Positions 42,856-55,510 are shown, counted from the stretch's first letter. The stretch is DNA of 64,000 bases from Dactylis glomerata (GCA_007115705.1 QXEO01000144.1:124001-188000), one strand, 5' to 3'. Made by a program: numbers and translations. The notes: generated by a model from the letters alone, not told the origin.

Positions 42856-45800
42856 GACTATGCTTCCGGTGGATCAAAATGGGTGCTTGATAGTGGATGC
42901 ACAAGTCATATGACCGGAAGCAAGGAGATTATGACGGAGATGAGACCTAATGACAATCACATAACCATCACTTATGGAGACATGTCACAATCCGAGGTAT
43001 TGGGTCTTGGCAAGGTGGTGGTCGCACCGGATATTTCCCTTGTGGACGTCATGCTTGTTGAGACCCTAGGTTACAATTTACTTTCAGTTCGTGCACTTGG
43101 TAAGATGGGCTTTGCCGTCTTCATTGATAATGAAATTGTGGTACTCTTGTGGAGCAAGTCTCTAAAGGTCGCTTTCGTTGGGCACATTGAAAATAACTTG
43201 TATGTGGTAGACTTCTCGGGGAAAACCACTACAAGTGCAATGTGTTTATTTGGAAAGGCCGATGTGGGTTGGCTTTGGCATCGCCGACTATCCCATGTCA
43301 ATATGAGAACTTTGCAAAGCCTTCACAAGGGCGGCCACATACTCGGACTAAAAGAGAATGTTTCTTTTGCCAAAGATCATGTTTGCAGGGCTTGCGTTCT
43401 AGGAAAAATGCATGATTCTCCCCACCCAAGCAAGACTATCAATTCTTCCAAGAGGATCTTGGAGCTCCTTCATGTGGATCTTTTTGGTCCTCCCTCTCAT
43501 GCAAGTCTTGGTGGGAAGAAATATTGTTTGGTGATTGTTGATGACTATTCAAGATATACTTGGGTCTACTTCTTCAAGCATAAGAGTGAGACTCAACAAA
43601 CCGTCATCGACTTTGCCAAGGAAGTTGAACGTCAACATGGGCAAACTATTTTGGCAATTAGAAGTGACAATGGCTCGGAGTTCAAGAACTACACCTTAAA
43701 TGGATTTCTTAGTGATGAGGGGATTCGTCATCAATATTCCGCTGCATACACCCCTCAACAAAATGGTGTAGCCGAAAGGAAGAACCGGACTCTTATGGAT
43801 ATGGCTAGGTCCATGTTGGCGGAGTTTAAGTCTCCATACAACTTTTGGGCCGAAGCTATCTCTACGGCTTGTCACTCTTCAAACCGGCTCTTCCTCCGCA
43901 AAGGCCTAAACAAGACTCCATATGAAATACTCACCGGAAGCAAGCCCAACATCTCCTACTACCGGGTTTTCGGGTGTAAGTGTTTCTTTAAAAGAAAAGG
44001 AGTTCGTTTAGGTAAATTTGATCCAAAAGCAATAGAAGGTATTTTTGTTGGTTATGGTGCCGAATCCCACACTTATAGAGCCTTCAACAAGTCCACCGGA
44101 CGTGTTGAAGAATCTTGTAGTGTGGTATTCGAAGAGAATGACGGCTCCCAAGGGGGGCGAGATGTTGTTTCTTGTGATGTAGATGATGAAATACCTCGAG
44201 AAGCCATAGGAAGAATGGGCGTGGGATTTTTCTGCCCCATTGAGGGACACCTTGTGGCCGACCGGGAAGGACTATGCTCTACTCAACTGAAGCCTTCATC
44301 TTCACAAGCTCAACAAGCCTCTCCCAAGGAAGCAACTAATACACCAACCGAAGAACAAGACAAGGACCTTCATGAAGAAGAAGGGGCACCACCATCCTCT
44401 CCGGTTATCTCAACCGCCCCCAATTCTTCACAAGACCAAGATCAACCTACTCATGAAGATAATGATGATCAAGGTCAATTTAATGGTCAAGACGGGGACC
44501 AAAACGATCAAGATGATCAAGTGATTCCTCCAAGGTCAAATGAGGAGATCGAAGCCCGTCGCAAGAGAAGAGTTCAAAGAAACTTGGAACTTAAAGGTCA
44601 TACCCTTGAGAGGGTTATTGGAGATTTAAGAAGCAAAGTGTCAACCCGGAGGCAATTGGCACAATTTAGCACTCATCATGCCTATATCTCCATGGTTGAA
44701 CCCAAGAAAGTGTTTGAAGCCCTTGAAGATCCGGATTGGTTGGAAGCTATGCATGAAGAACTCAATAACTTCAAGCGCAATAATGTGTGGGTGCTAGTGG
44801 AGAAGCCAAGAGAGTGCCGCAATGTGATTGGCACAAAGTGGATATTCAAGAACAAGCAAGATGAGCATGGAATTGTTGTGAGGAACAAGGCAAGATTGGT
44901 TGCTCAAGGTTTCTCTCAAGTTGAAGGCATTGACTTTGGAGAGACTTATGCTCCTGTGGCTCGCCTTGAGTCCATCCGTATCCTTTTTGCATATGCCACT
45001 CATCATAATTTTAAGTTGCAACAAATGGATGTTAAGAGTGCATTTCTTAACGGTCCATTGAAAGAGGAAGTGTATGTTAAGCAACCCCCGGGGTTTGAGG
45101 ATCTCAACTTCCCTAACCATGTCTACAAACTCCATAAGGCACTCTATGGCCTTAAACAAGCCCCACGTGCGTGGTATGAGCACCTTAGGGAGTTGTTGTT
45201 AGACCGTGGGTTTGAAGTTGGGCAAATCGATCCCACTCTTTTTACTAAGAGGGTTAATGGGGAGCTTTTCGTATGCCAACTATATGTTGATGATATTATC
45301 TTTGGCTCTACTAACAAAGCTTTTAATGATGAATTTTCAAAGCTTATGACCGATAGGTTCGAGATGTCTATGATGGGGGAAATGAGGTTCTTTCTTGGTT
45401 TTGAAATCAAGCAATTGAAAGAAGGAACTTTCATTAATCAAGCCAAATATGTCCAAGACATGCTCAAGAGGTTCAAGATGAAGGAACTAAATGGGGCCGC
45501 CACACCAATGGCCACAAAATGTCATCTTGAACTTGATCCCAATGGTAAAGATGTGGATCAAAAGGTATACCGTTCTATGATCGGTTCTTTGCTTTACCTT
45601 TGTGCATCTAGACCCGATATTGTGTTGAGTGTAGGTGTGTGTGCAAGGTATCAAGCCGCTCCTAAAGAAAGCCACCTTATGGCGGTTAAGAGAATCTTTC
45701 GATATTTGGTTCATACCCCAACTTATGGGCTTTGGTATCCCAAAGGCTCGGATTTCTCTCTTTGTGGCTTCACGGATTCGGATTGGACCGGTGACAAGGA

Positions 45801-46236
45801 TGATAGGAAATAAATCTCCGGAGCTTGCCAATTTCTTGGTAGGTCTTTGGTGTGTTGGTCTTCTAAGAAGCAAAATTGTATATCTCTCTCCACCGCCGAA
45901 GCCGAATACATTGCCGCTGCAAGTGGATGCACTCAATTGTTGTGGATGAGGCAAACTTTAAAGGAATATGGTGTCAATTGTGACAAAGTGCCTCTTTTGT
46001 GTGACAATGAGAGTGCTATCAAGATAGCCTATAATCCGGTGCAACATTCAAGAACCAAGCATATTGAGATCCGGAATCATTTTATTAGAGATCATGTTGC
46101 CCGTGGTGATATTGAGCTTGCATATGTGAGCACCAAGGATCAACTTGCCGATATATTCACGAAGCCCCTTGATGAAGCAAGATTTGGATATTTGAGGAAT
46201 GAGCTAAATATCATTGATTCAAGGAGTGTGGCTTGA
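42856..46236 (+). pseudogene. Z pol polyprotein with one nonsense codon (protease, integrase, RT, RNase H)
   Basis: It begins after TAG 42853-42855. The protease has WVLDSGCTSHMTG (about 42880-42920). The integrase zinc region is WHRRLSHVN...CRACVLGK. The catalytic triad sits in HVDLFGP, RSDNGSEF and QNGVAERKNRT. The RT runs from KWIFKNKQDEHG to the YVDD box (about 45285-45296). RNase H has TDSDWTGDKDDRK, then TAA at 45811-45813. The same frame continues with ISGACQF, AEAEYIAAASG and ADIFTKPLDEARF to TGA 46234-46236. A Gln/Asp/Pro-rich linker separates integrase and RT. Apart from the TAA the frame is clean, consistent with a recent copy. Confidence 0.93.
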
Positions 46237-46991
46237 GCATCTTGCAAATACACCTATTTTTCAATACTTGTTTGGTTTAGGTGTGGGCATGGAGATAGGG
46301 GGAGTGCGGTCCTAATCAATTGGGCTATCCCTCCCCCCATAATGCCGATAGTAACAAAATTGTTCTCTTTCTATCATTTTTGTGATATATGAGTTTCAAT
46401 GACGAGTATTGGTTATGGACCCAAGATACATCTTCGCGGTCCAATGCCATAACACTCATACATGGTGGCCTCGGCCACCGACCTCTTCTTTTCGAAGAGT
46501 TGATTCCTTGCAAATTCTATTTGAGTTTATTGAACTTTTTCGTCATTGTCTCTATCCTTGAAATGGGAAGGCACTTGCATTGGATTTTCCAAAGATTTCT
46601 TGTGTTTGCAATGTCAAGTGCCGAGAACCACTCCATGTATGTTTTCTATCCTAAGCCCACTTATCTAAAGCCAAAGCATCCTTTCTTGCATGCCCAGAAT
46701 TTCCTGAAAACGAATCCACCTGTTTTGGGTCATCTTGACCGGCTTTAGCCGGTCTGTCTCCGGAAATAGCCGGGGTGCGGCTTTAGCCGGCCCACCCGGC
46801 TATAGCCGGCCTGGGGTTTTCGAGCCCATCACTTTAGGCTGTGGGGGTGAGGGTTTCCTTAGTTACCCCCCACGCCTATCTTCCTTCACTCGAGCCTCTC
46901 CCTTGGAGCCGCCGCCGCCGCCGTCAATCGCCTCTCCTCCGGCCGCCGGTGCCCTCTCATCGGCCGGCCATCCTCTCCGGCGCCCTCCCCC
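46237..46991 (+). other. Z inter-ORF region with palindromes and a GC-rich leader
   Basis: No convincing coding frame. CCGG palindromes lie at 46739-46810. From about 46880 the sequence becomes C/T- and GCC-rich, like a plant gene 5' UTR, and leads to the ATG at 46992. Short frames here are not supported. Confidence 0.6.
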
Positions 46992-48897
46992 ATGGACCAG
47001 GGTACCCTCCTCTAACTTCTCCTCTCTCTCTCTCTCCCTAGGTCTCCCTAGGGTTAGGGTTAGTTGATTCTTGGTACCTTGTTCATCTGGGAGACTTTGG
47101 ATTCGTGATTTCCTTCCTGCATTGCATAGATTGAAAGTACTGGACTAGTTTTGGTGGCCTACTCCTGTGATTTCGAAGTCTGTCCATCTGGTCCGGCTTT
47201 TGCCGGTGTCAGACCGGCTTTTGCCGGCCTGACCGGCTAAAGCCGGCCTAAGGCCGGAAATAGCCGGTGTAGATCACCATTTACAGTCCTGTTTTTTCCT
47301 TTTATGCTATTGCTCCTTGATCCTCTGGCATGCATGCTTATCCTATATGCTTTCTACCTATGTGCTATTTGCAGGTGGTTCTCGACCCAAGCGGTCTCGC
47401 TATGTTGATCCTTCTCTTGCCCGCCGTCAAGAACATCAAGATGCTCGTATGACCGCGGTGATGAAGAAGAAGAGGTTGGAAGAAAGAAAGAATAAATCCC
47501 TGTTTGCTAACATTGATGATCTCAAGAAGTTGTCCAAGCAAGAGTACCGTGAGTTTCGTGAACAGAAGTTCTATACCATGCCTAGGGACATTGACAGTGG
47601 TTCTTTCTACCGGTCAGAGCATCAGAGGATCTATGAGCAGATTTATGAGACCATGAGCACCAAAGTTTGCCCCATGAAGTTCACCAACATTGCATCATTG
47701 TCCAGGGATGAGTACTTTGCTGAAGCTCTCTGGGTCACTCAGAAGTTGGGTTTGCACAAGTTGATGGTCTTCAGACAAGACTATAATCCTCATTTGATCC
47801 AGCAGTTCTTTGCCACTTTGGAGTTTGACACTAGGGATGAGGTAGGGTTCACTTGGATGTCAGGTGAAGTGAGGAAGAGCTCTACCATTTCTCGCTTCGG
47901 GCAGCTTTTGGGCTATAGGTTTGATGGCATTCATCGACCTAGAGGTGCCCGGTTGCATCTTGACACCACAGAGTACAACAAGAGGAAGATCCAGTGTCTC
48001 TATGGTCCCGGGGGCAAAGCGGGAGAGACTGTAAATCTCCTTCCCCTCTATGATATTCTGCTTCGGATGTTCCGTGCCAACATTGATCCAAGTGGGGGCA
48101 ACAATGATTCTATCAGAGGTGGACTTGTGCATCTACTCCACCATGCCCGTCTTGTCTTCGAGGCCGGAAGGGAGTGTGAAGGGATGGAGCTCGATGTGAT
48201 GTACTTCATCTTCATGGAGATGAAGATTGCTATGCTTGATAGGAAGATCCCTCCTTTTGCTCCATTTATCATGAGGCTCATCATTGACAGAGGCATTGAA
48301 GGAGACTTTGAGATTGAGCAAGATTTTCTAGATGAAGAGTTGGAAGTGCACAAGCCCATCAAGCTCTACAAGAAGACCGCTCATTTGGTGTCTAGCACCT
48401 CTAGTGCTTTTCCCTCTTCGAGTGATGTGTTGGGTGGCAACCGCTATGCTAGTGGTTGTAGGAGGAAGAATGCGGATCCACCAAGTGGTGGAATGGGTCA
48501 AGAGATGAAGAAGCTCAAGTGGTGGCAAAGGGCTTTGTTTTGCATGAACAATGATATGCGTCAAACTCAATACAAGGACTATGTGGACCGCAAGCACATT
48601 CACAAGAAGCAAAGAGAGTTGGATGCTCGGTTGAAGATTGTGGAGAAGGGCAAAGGAGCTAGCACTCAAGAAGAATCCCAAGAGCATGAACCGTCTGAGG
48701 AAACCTTCTCCTTTGGCAAGTGGAATGAGGGATCATCCTTTGATTGGAAGGAGTTAGCCGAAGTCACCTCCAAGGGCAAGGAAGTCATTGATGAAGAAGA
48801 TGAAGAAGGAGATGGAGATGATGATGAAGAGGAAGAAGATGATGATCAAGAATATGATGATGAGGAAGATGAGGACTTCGATGATGTTGATGAGTGA
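46992..48897 (+). CDS. Z third ORF, probably spliced; ATHILA ORF1-like domain protein
   Basis: This sits in the env-like position of SIRE/Maximus elements. I propose exon 1 as 46992-47001 (MDQ plus one base) and exon 2 as 47375-48897, joined over a GT-AG intron that keeps the frame to give MDQGGSRPKRSRYVDPS. The protein is about 510 aa. Its N-terminus is basic. A central domain (about 90-340) with FFATLEFDTRDEVGFTWMSG and a GQLLGY block resembles the plant transposon protein/ATHILA ORF1 family. A basic segment follows, and the C-terminus is a very acidic Glu/Asp tail (48790-48894). I see no clear signal peptide or transmembrane span, so a true envelope role is doubtful. A frame from 47317 would also be open, but its first 19 codons lie in the proposed intron. 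The splice model is inference. Confidence 0.7.
47002..47374 (+). other. Proposed intron in the Z third ORF
   Basis: The donor is CAGG|GTACCC and the acceptor is TATTTGCAG|GTGG, 373 bp, T-rich before the acceptor. It contains CCGG palindromes (about 47192-47268). Splicing joins codon phase 1 to phase 1 without breaking the frame. Confidence 0.55.
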
Positions 48898-49376
48898 TCT
48901 CGTGTTGTGGTCTCCCTTTTTGGCGTCTTGATGCCAAAGGGGGAGAATGTCCTTTTGCATGTGTTTCCATTTGGATTTGTGGTTTTCGATTTGGATTTGG
49001 TTGGGTCACAAGCTCTTATATCGTGTGCTTGCTCGCTTGTGTCCCATGGTTGAACTTATCATCTACTACTATGTGTTGAACTATATGCTTATTATGTGTA
49101 GTAGACCTCCTTATGTTTATCGTTATTGATCCTACTTGCTATATATCTTATATCATATGCTTATTGATGTTGTGCTATTGATTTATTATATATCTTGTGC
49201 ATATATATATGGATCACACTATAAAATTTAGGGGGAGTTCTTATTGTTGATGTGTCTTTGTATTCAAATACAAACTTAAAATAAGGCACATAGCAAGGGG
49301 GAGCTCCGTCTATATTTTATATCGTTTGAAACATGCAAAATTATGTATTGTCATCAAACACCAAAAAGGGGGAGAT
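48898..49376 (+). other. Z 3' untranslated region and polypurine tract
   Basis: Non-coding. It contains repeated GGGGGAG tracts (near 48938, 49230, 49296) and the polypurine tract AAAAAGGGGGAGA at about 49363-49375, one base before the 3' LTR. Confidence 0.8.
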
Positions 49377-50530
49377 TGAAAGAGCATTTCCCGCCTAATT
49401 GATTTTGGCGTTTGTTAACAATACATTATCTATTAATGTGGTGATTATGCTTTGCAGGATTTTATTATATTCTTGCACAAGATATTGGGTTTCCTATGTT
49501 ACACTTGATAATTATCATTACCCAAAGGAAATTCTTGAGGAAATGGTGCTAATATGCTCTGGGAGAGGTTCCATATGAAGCTTGGCCAGGAAGACCGGCT
49601 TTAGCCGGTCCCCAGACCGGCTATTGCCGGCCTGCCCATTTTCGGAAGGGGCAATGCGCCTCTGGCGTAACCCGGGTATTTGTCCGGCTTATTCCGGCAG
49701 GGCCGGATTTTTTGGTCCGGCTTTAGCCGGTGTGTCCGGCTTTAGCCGGACTTAACTCCGGCTTTAGCCGGACTTTCCTGGCTGGCAACGGTCAGATTTT
49801 GGGGGGGTATAAATACCCCCCACCTTCTTCTCCAATGAGAAGCTCGTCCCAAGAAGAAGAACTCCATTATTTTGAGCCACCAAATCAACTAGATCTCCTC
49901 CCTCAACCCACCAAAGCTCTTGATCTTTGGAGAATCGAAGGAGAAGACCATCATCTACATCCTCACCGAAGCGATTTGATTTCCCCTCTCATTTGCTTGA
50001 GGGCCCTTGTGTCTTGGGTTCCCTTGTGTCCCAAGACCTTGTTTGTGTATTTGATATCTTGCTACTTGTTGTTTGACAGCATTGTGTTGTGCTTGGGAGC
50101 CTCCAATTCGGTTGTGGATGCGTGCCCCAAGATTGTAAAGGCCGGTTCCGCCTTGAGGAATCCCTTAGTGGAAAGTGAGCTAGGCCTTTGTGGCGGAAGC
50201 TTGCACCGGAGAATAGGGTGAGCCTTTGTGGCGTTGGTTAGGCCTTTGTGGCAACCACACCCCTCCAACGTAGACGTACTTCCCCTAAAAAGGAAGGAAC
50301 TACGGGAATTACATCCGTGTCTCCGTGTGCTCCACTCTCGGTTACCTCTATCCTTTATTGCCTTTACTTATTGTATCTTGCTTAGCTTGCTAGTTGTCAT
50401 ATAGGTAAATTCACCTTAGTTGCATATCTAGAGAATTTACCTTTGTGTCAAGCCTAAATTGGAAAAAGAATTAAAATTTGAGTAGCACCTATTCACCCCC
50501 CCCCCTCTAGGTGCCCATACGATCCGTTCA
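49377..50530 (+). repeat. 3' LTR of Z
   Basis: 1154 bp. It lacks one 22-bp stretch of the palindrome array present in the 5' LTR (39504-39525), lying between two identical 14-mers, and has about three substitutions. Confidence 0.94.
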
Positions 50531-52989
50531 GTGACTCAACATAAAAGTAAAAGAAGGGCCCTTCGCAGAGGGAAGCAGTGATTGCAAGTTTTATAACCTT
50601 CAAAAATTATGTTACTTACCGGCTTTGAGCTCTCATTGCCCCCATCATAAGCATCTTGAATGGTTAAAGTTATTGCGAGAATAATTATGATGCATATGCT
50701 TGACAAATCATAAGTTGAAAACCTCGTGTCCCATGAATACGAGTACCTAAACCTCATGCTACTTTACTTAGAGTCCCAAGCAAGGCTCTTGTCATTGTAA
50801 GTATATATATGTATCATCGAGAAACACCAACGGGGTACCTCCGTGCCCGATGACATGGAACAAGCCCACATCATAATGACAGGACAAGCAGAGAATGAAC
50901 ACCTCGACATCTCTTTTATTTACCATTTGTTTAGCTTTTTATTTTGAGATGCGTCGTTGAATGTCCACTATGGGTATGCTGCAAATTTCCACCGTGAATT
51001 ATGCATGGCTTAGATTGATGGCCCAGGCGTTTCCCTAACACATTTACAAACTCCATGATCCCCACAAGATTCCCAATTCATTTCACACCGTGGGCATCCA
51101 TAAACAAAAGATCACGATATCAACTCAAATAAGAAGTGTAATGTTGAAAGCTTGCCCATGACTGCATGGCTGGGCTAGTCTCCAACTTACAACTTGCAAG
51201 CATAACAACTCAACATAAGAGACCACAATGTCAATTTTTTAAGAATAGGAAAAAGTAAAGTGTGCCTTCCGGTTCGTGAGAGCTTTACTGACCAATTTTT
51301 GCATAACACTGGTAAGAGTTTAATTGAAGAGAAAATAAAAGCAAGTCAAATTTACTTGGAATAGCAAATTGCTAATAGGTATGTTTGGTGGACACTTTGG
51401 AAAACTTGGTTTTTAGGAGTTGGATGCATGAGTAGAGCTCATACTCAGTACAAGGCGAGGGCTAGCAAAAGACTGGGAGCGACCAACTAAGAGAGCAATA
51501 ATGGCCATAATCATGCAAAGCGACAAAGCAACATTAAAAGAAGAATAAGATGGCATCAAAAGTCAAAAACTAAATGATCATAGAGGCTTTTGGCGACTTT
51601 GTATGAGTCTAACATGTGTGAGCATGCGCCAAGTCAACCCAAATAAAGCATCAAGGAGAAAACCAAAATAATGATTCCAAATAATTAAAACAACGCATGA
51701 TTTTTTTCAAAGGCTCATTAAGCAATCTCAGTTATTTGAGACAAGTCATGCTACAGCAAAACCACTAAGCATACTATCAAAAAGATATCAAGCATGATAT
51801 GAAAAAGCCTAAGCCGCAGTCTACACAAGCTCCTTCTTGTACCACTTTTTTGCATAAAGTTTTTTCTCTTTTCCAACACCATTCAAATTTTTTATAAACG
51901 CCTCTTTTGATGAAAACCAATAAAGATCAGAGGCAAAAATACACCTTGATGAATAAATATATGAAGATCTGAATGCAAATCAAGGCGAAAACGAAAACCA
52001 AAAGCAGTAGCAGAAAAAGAAAAACACTCGATTTTTTATAAGAGTGAAAACTAGAGCGTTCTTGGCAAATGAAAAGCAAGGCAACTTCTCCAAAAGAAAT
52101 TTGTTGGGGTCCAACCATTTATTGCAGAAAACAAAACAAAACTAATAAAGAAAACTAAAACAACTGACGCTCCAAGAAAAAGACATAGTGCATGAAGCAA
52201 TAAAAATATAGTGTTTTGAAAGGTGACCTAATTTTTGCCGATGAAGAAGGGGTGCCTCGGGGGCATCCCCAAGCTTTGACGCTTGTACTTCTTGGATATT
52301 TCTTGGGGTGATGCATGGGCATCCACAAGCTTGAGCTTTTGTCCATTATTCAACTCATCTCATCATTCTCCAATCCCTACACTTGAAAACTTCCTTCATA
52401 CAAAACTAAACACAAATCTATTAGCAACATTAGTGTAGGCATAACATATAATCAACCTCTTTTTGCTTCAGGTTTCAATCCAAAACCACCACATATATAG
52501 AATATACTACTGTAGCAACTTCCCCAAAAGTTCCGTGATCAAAAGAACTCGCAAAGAAAGCGATAAAGCGGCAAACACAAATATTGGCAGAAATCTGTCA
52601 AAACAGAACAGCTGACAAAGGTCGAATTTTTAAGGGGTTTTCTGTTGCTCAAATCAAAAAGTGTTAAACTAATGAAAGTTTGGATATAACCTGGGACATA
52701 TGCACAAGAAATCGCAGGTCAAAAAGATATACAGAGAATTTATATGAAATTTTACGGTGCAGCACCGAAAACAGTTTCAGGACAGCAACATCCCCAAATC
52801 TTTACCTCACTCAAATTAGAGGCTTCTCTTGGCACAACAATGAAATAAAAATGATAAGGAGCGGTCATTACAGTAGTAATGGCTTCCAAGACTCAAATAA
52901 AAGAAAAAGTACTGAAAATAAAAATATTGGGTTATCTCCCAAGAGTGCTTTTTTTTAACGCCTTTGAGCTAGGCGCAGAAAATTGCGAA
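50531..52989 (-). other. Y2 3' internal non-coding region, proximal part
   Basis: It continues 39149 after Z and matches Y1 22231-24645. No coding frame. It holds internal polypurine-like motifs near 52264 (intact) and 52319 (one base changed). Confidence 0.8.
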
Positions 52990-53589
52990 TCAAGTAACAT
53001 CAAGAGAGGAAGCATCACGCTCATAATTTGCTCTAAAAATAGAGTAAAAAAGTAATTTCTTCCTTTTCATAGGGAAGTGTTCTATACCTTTCTTTAGTGG
53101 GAATTGATATTTGATGGTGCCTTCTCTCATATCAATGATGGCACCTACAGTTCGAAGAAAGGGTCTTCCCAAAATAATAGGACATGAAGCATGGCATTCA
53201 ATGTCCATAACAAGAAAATCAACGGGAACAAGGTTATTATTAACCACAATAAGAACATCATTAATCCTTCTCAAAGGTTTCTTCTTAGCAACATCAGCAA
53301 TAGGAACATCATAATAACATTTTTCAAGCGGTGGTAAATCAAGCATATCATAAATTTTTCTAGGCATGATAGAAATACTAGCACCTAGATCACATAAAGC
53401 ATGGCAATCAAAACCATTAACATGCATATCAATGATGGGTTCCCAACCATCTTCTAACTTCTTGGGAACAGAGGTTTTTTGCTTCAACTTTTCATCCCTA
53501 ATTTTTATGAGAGCATTGGTAATATGCTTAGTAAAAGCAACAATTAAAGAACTAGCATTGGGAGTCAAAGCAAGCTTTTGCAAGAACAA
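52990..53589 (-). pseudogene. Y2 retropepsin-like protease region
   Basis: 199 codons open from just after the conserved TGA to the terminator at 52990. It includes LCDLGASISIMP, ILGRPFLRTVGA and the C-terminus RDASSLDVT. Unlike Y1 the Arg codon after GRPFL is intact. It is separated from gag by a 1-bp insertion and by the TGA shared with Y1, so it cannot be made as a gag fusion without recoding. Confidence 0.8.
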
Positions 53590-53671
53590 AATTACTTCAG
53601 ATATATTTCAGCCATCAACATCAAAATCATTAAAGGAAATAGAGCTATCATCTCCTACACTCCGAAAAATT

Positions 53672-55108
53672 TCAGCACTCTTTTGAGAAAAAAGTTTTGG
53701 CAGTTTTAGGCTTTTTAACACAAGGAGTGGGAGTTTTCTCTACACCAATCAAAGTAAGAGGATTGCTAGCATTAGGAACAATATCATTAGAGGTAGTAAT
53801 AGTACAAACTTTCATATTCCTAGCAATCTCATCCTCTCTTTCCCATCTAGCATGCAATTCTACTAACAATCTAATATTTTCATCAATTCCAACTTGAATA
53901 GCATTAGCAGTAGCAAAAGGATCAGGCTTAGCGGACATTCTGTTAACCAAAGAGGATTGCACATTAGACAAAGAAGAAATATCGGTTTCGGCTTTGGAAA
54001 CCTTAGCTTGCAATTCAGGAATAGCCTTGTTTAAATTTTCAAGTTGATGACTAATAGTCCTCAACAAAGCTGATTGCTCCTCCATAGTCTTAGTAAACAA
54101 CTTATTTTGCTCATATTGCATTTGCATAAAATTCTTGGTAGCCTTTTTAAGTTCTAAAAACCTCTCTTCACTAGGCATTTTAGGTCTACCAAGATAGCCA
54201 TTTTCACCATTAGAGGGAAACGGCCTATAATTGTTACTAGCAAAATTATTCCTATAAGCATTGTTGTTAAAATTATTGTTTCTAATGAAATTCACATCAA
54301 CATGCTCTTCTTGAGCAACCAAAGAGGCTAAAGGAACATTATTAGGATCTACATGAGTCCTATCAGTAGCAAGCATAGCCATAATAGTATCAATCTTATC
54401 ACTCAAGGAAGAGGTTTCCTCAACAGAATTTACCTTCTTACCTTGTGGAGCTCTCTCGGTGTGCCATTCGGAGTAATTTACCATCATGTTGTCAAGTAGC
54501 TTTGTTGCGGCGCCCAAGGTAAGGGACATAAACGTGCCTCCAGCAGCTGAATCCAATAGCTTCCTCGAAGAAAAATTCAGTCCTGAATAAAAAGTTTGGA
54601 CAATCATCCAAGTAGTCAGTCCATGAGTGGGGCAATTCTTTATCATAGATTTCATTCTTTCCCAAGCTTGAGCAACATGTTCATTATCAAACTGACTAAA
54701 CTTCATAATATTGCTACGCAAAGATATAATTTTAGCAGGAGGATAATATCTACCAATGAAAGCATCCTTGCACTTAGTCCATGAATCAATACTATTCTTA
54801 GTCAAAGATAGCAACCAATCTTTAGCTTTTCCTCTCAAAGAAAAAGGAAACAACTTGAGCTTAATAATATTACTTTCTACATCCTTATATTTCTGCATCT
54901 CACATAGCTCAACAAAATTGTTGAGATGAGCTGCAGCATCTTCAGTACTAGCACCAGAAAATTGCTCTTTCATAACAAGGTTCAATAAAGCAGGCTTAAT
55001 TTCATAAAAGTTTGCAGCAGGAGCAGGTGGCGCAATAGGAGTGCACATAAAATCACTATTGTTCGTACTAGTAAAATCACACAGCTTGGTATTTTCAGGA
55101 TTAGCCAT
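53672..55108 (-). pseudogene. Y2 gag protein, frameshifted near its end
   Basis: Same protein as in Y1, with ATG at 55108-55106. The Retrotrans_gag core (FIGRYYPPAK, AWERMKSMIKNCPTHG) is intact. An extra A in a run near 53690 shifts the frame, ending it shortly afterwards. It retains the short TPTPCVKKPKTAK segment that is partly deleted in Y1. Confidence 0.83.
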
Positions 55109-55272
55109 TTCAGCAAAACTAAAAGCAAATAAGTAAAAACAACTATCAAGGATTCTAATTTTTTTTGGGTTTTTGATAAAATGATGCAAGTAAAAATAAA
55201 TAAAGCAAAACAAATAAACAAAGTAAAGGATGTGTGTATGAAAAACTCTCCTTGCAGAGGTCTTCTACTTCC

Positions 55273-55290
55273 TTCCCGGCAACGGTGCCA
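55273..55290 (-). other. Primer-binding site of Y2 (tRNA-Asp)
   Basis: On the minus strand it reads TGGCACCGTTGCCGGGAA, two changes from the perfect site in Y1. Confidence 0.8.
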
Positions 55291-55300
55291 GAAAAGAGCT

Positions 55301-55510
55301 TGATTGCTGGTTGATGGCGCCAGAAAAGAGTTGGTGCCTAGTTGAATGACCAGCCCGTTGGGAACCCCAAGAGGAAGGTGTGATGAATACAACAGCAAGA
55401 TTTTCCCTCAGTTAAAAAACCAAGGTTTGTCGATTAGGAGAGGAGAAACAAACGACTGAAGGTGATGCTTGCAAGCTTCGCGACAGCTCCGGACAATTTA
55501 TATGGCGCCT
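55301..55510 (-). repeat. 5' LTR of Y2, left part
   Basis: 210 bp, matching Y1 26934 onward and interrupted by X2. With 62516-63968 it totals 1663 bp, the family length. Confidence 0.9.

Larger units (their letters stand above)
39150..50530 (+). mobile_element. Z: SIRE/Maximus-type copia element with a third ORF
   Basis: The target duplication is GTGAC (39145-39149, 50531-50535). LTRs of 1175 and 1154 bp differ by only about three substitutions, two homopolymer changes and one 22-bp deletion, so the insertion is young. The initiator-Met primer site, long coiled-coil gag, pol in copia order and a third ORF between pol and the 3' LTR define the SIRE/Maximus group. Three lesions are seen or suspected: a frame break at gag/pol, an in-frame TAG there, and a TAA in RNase H. 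Confidence 0.94.

Noticed and set aside
47048..47066. Telomere-like CTAGGGTTAGGGTTAG
   Set aside because: Only two partial units within the proposed intron; not a telomeric tract.
46735..47067. Pro/Ser-rich 110-codon frame
   Set aside because: Low-complexity translation of a GC-rich leader. The ATG at 46992 in another frame plus the splice sites explains the region better.
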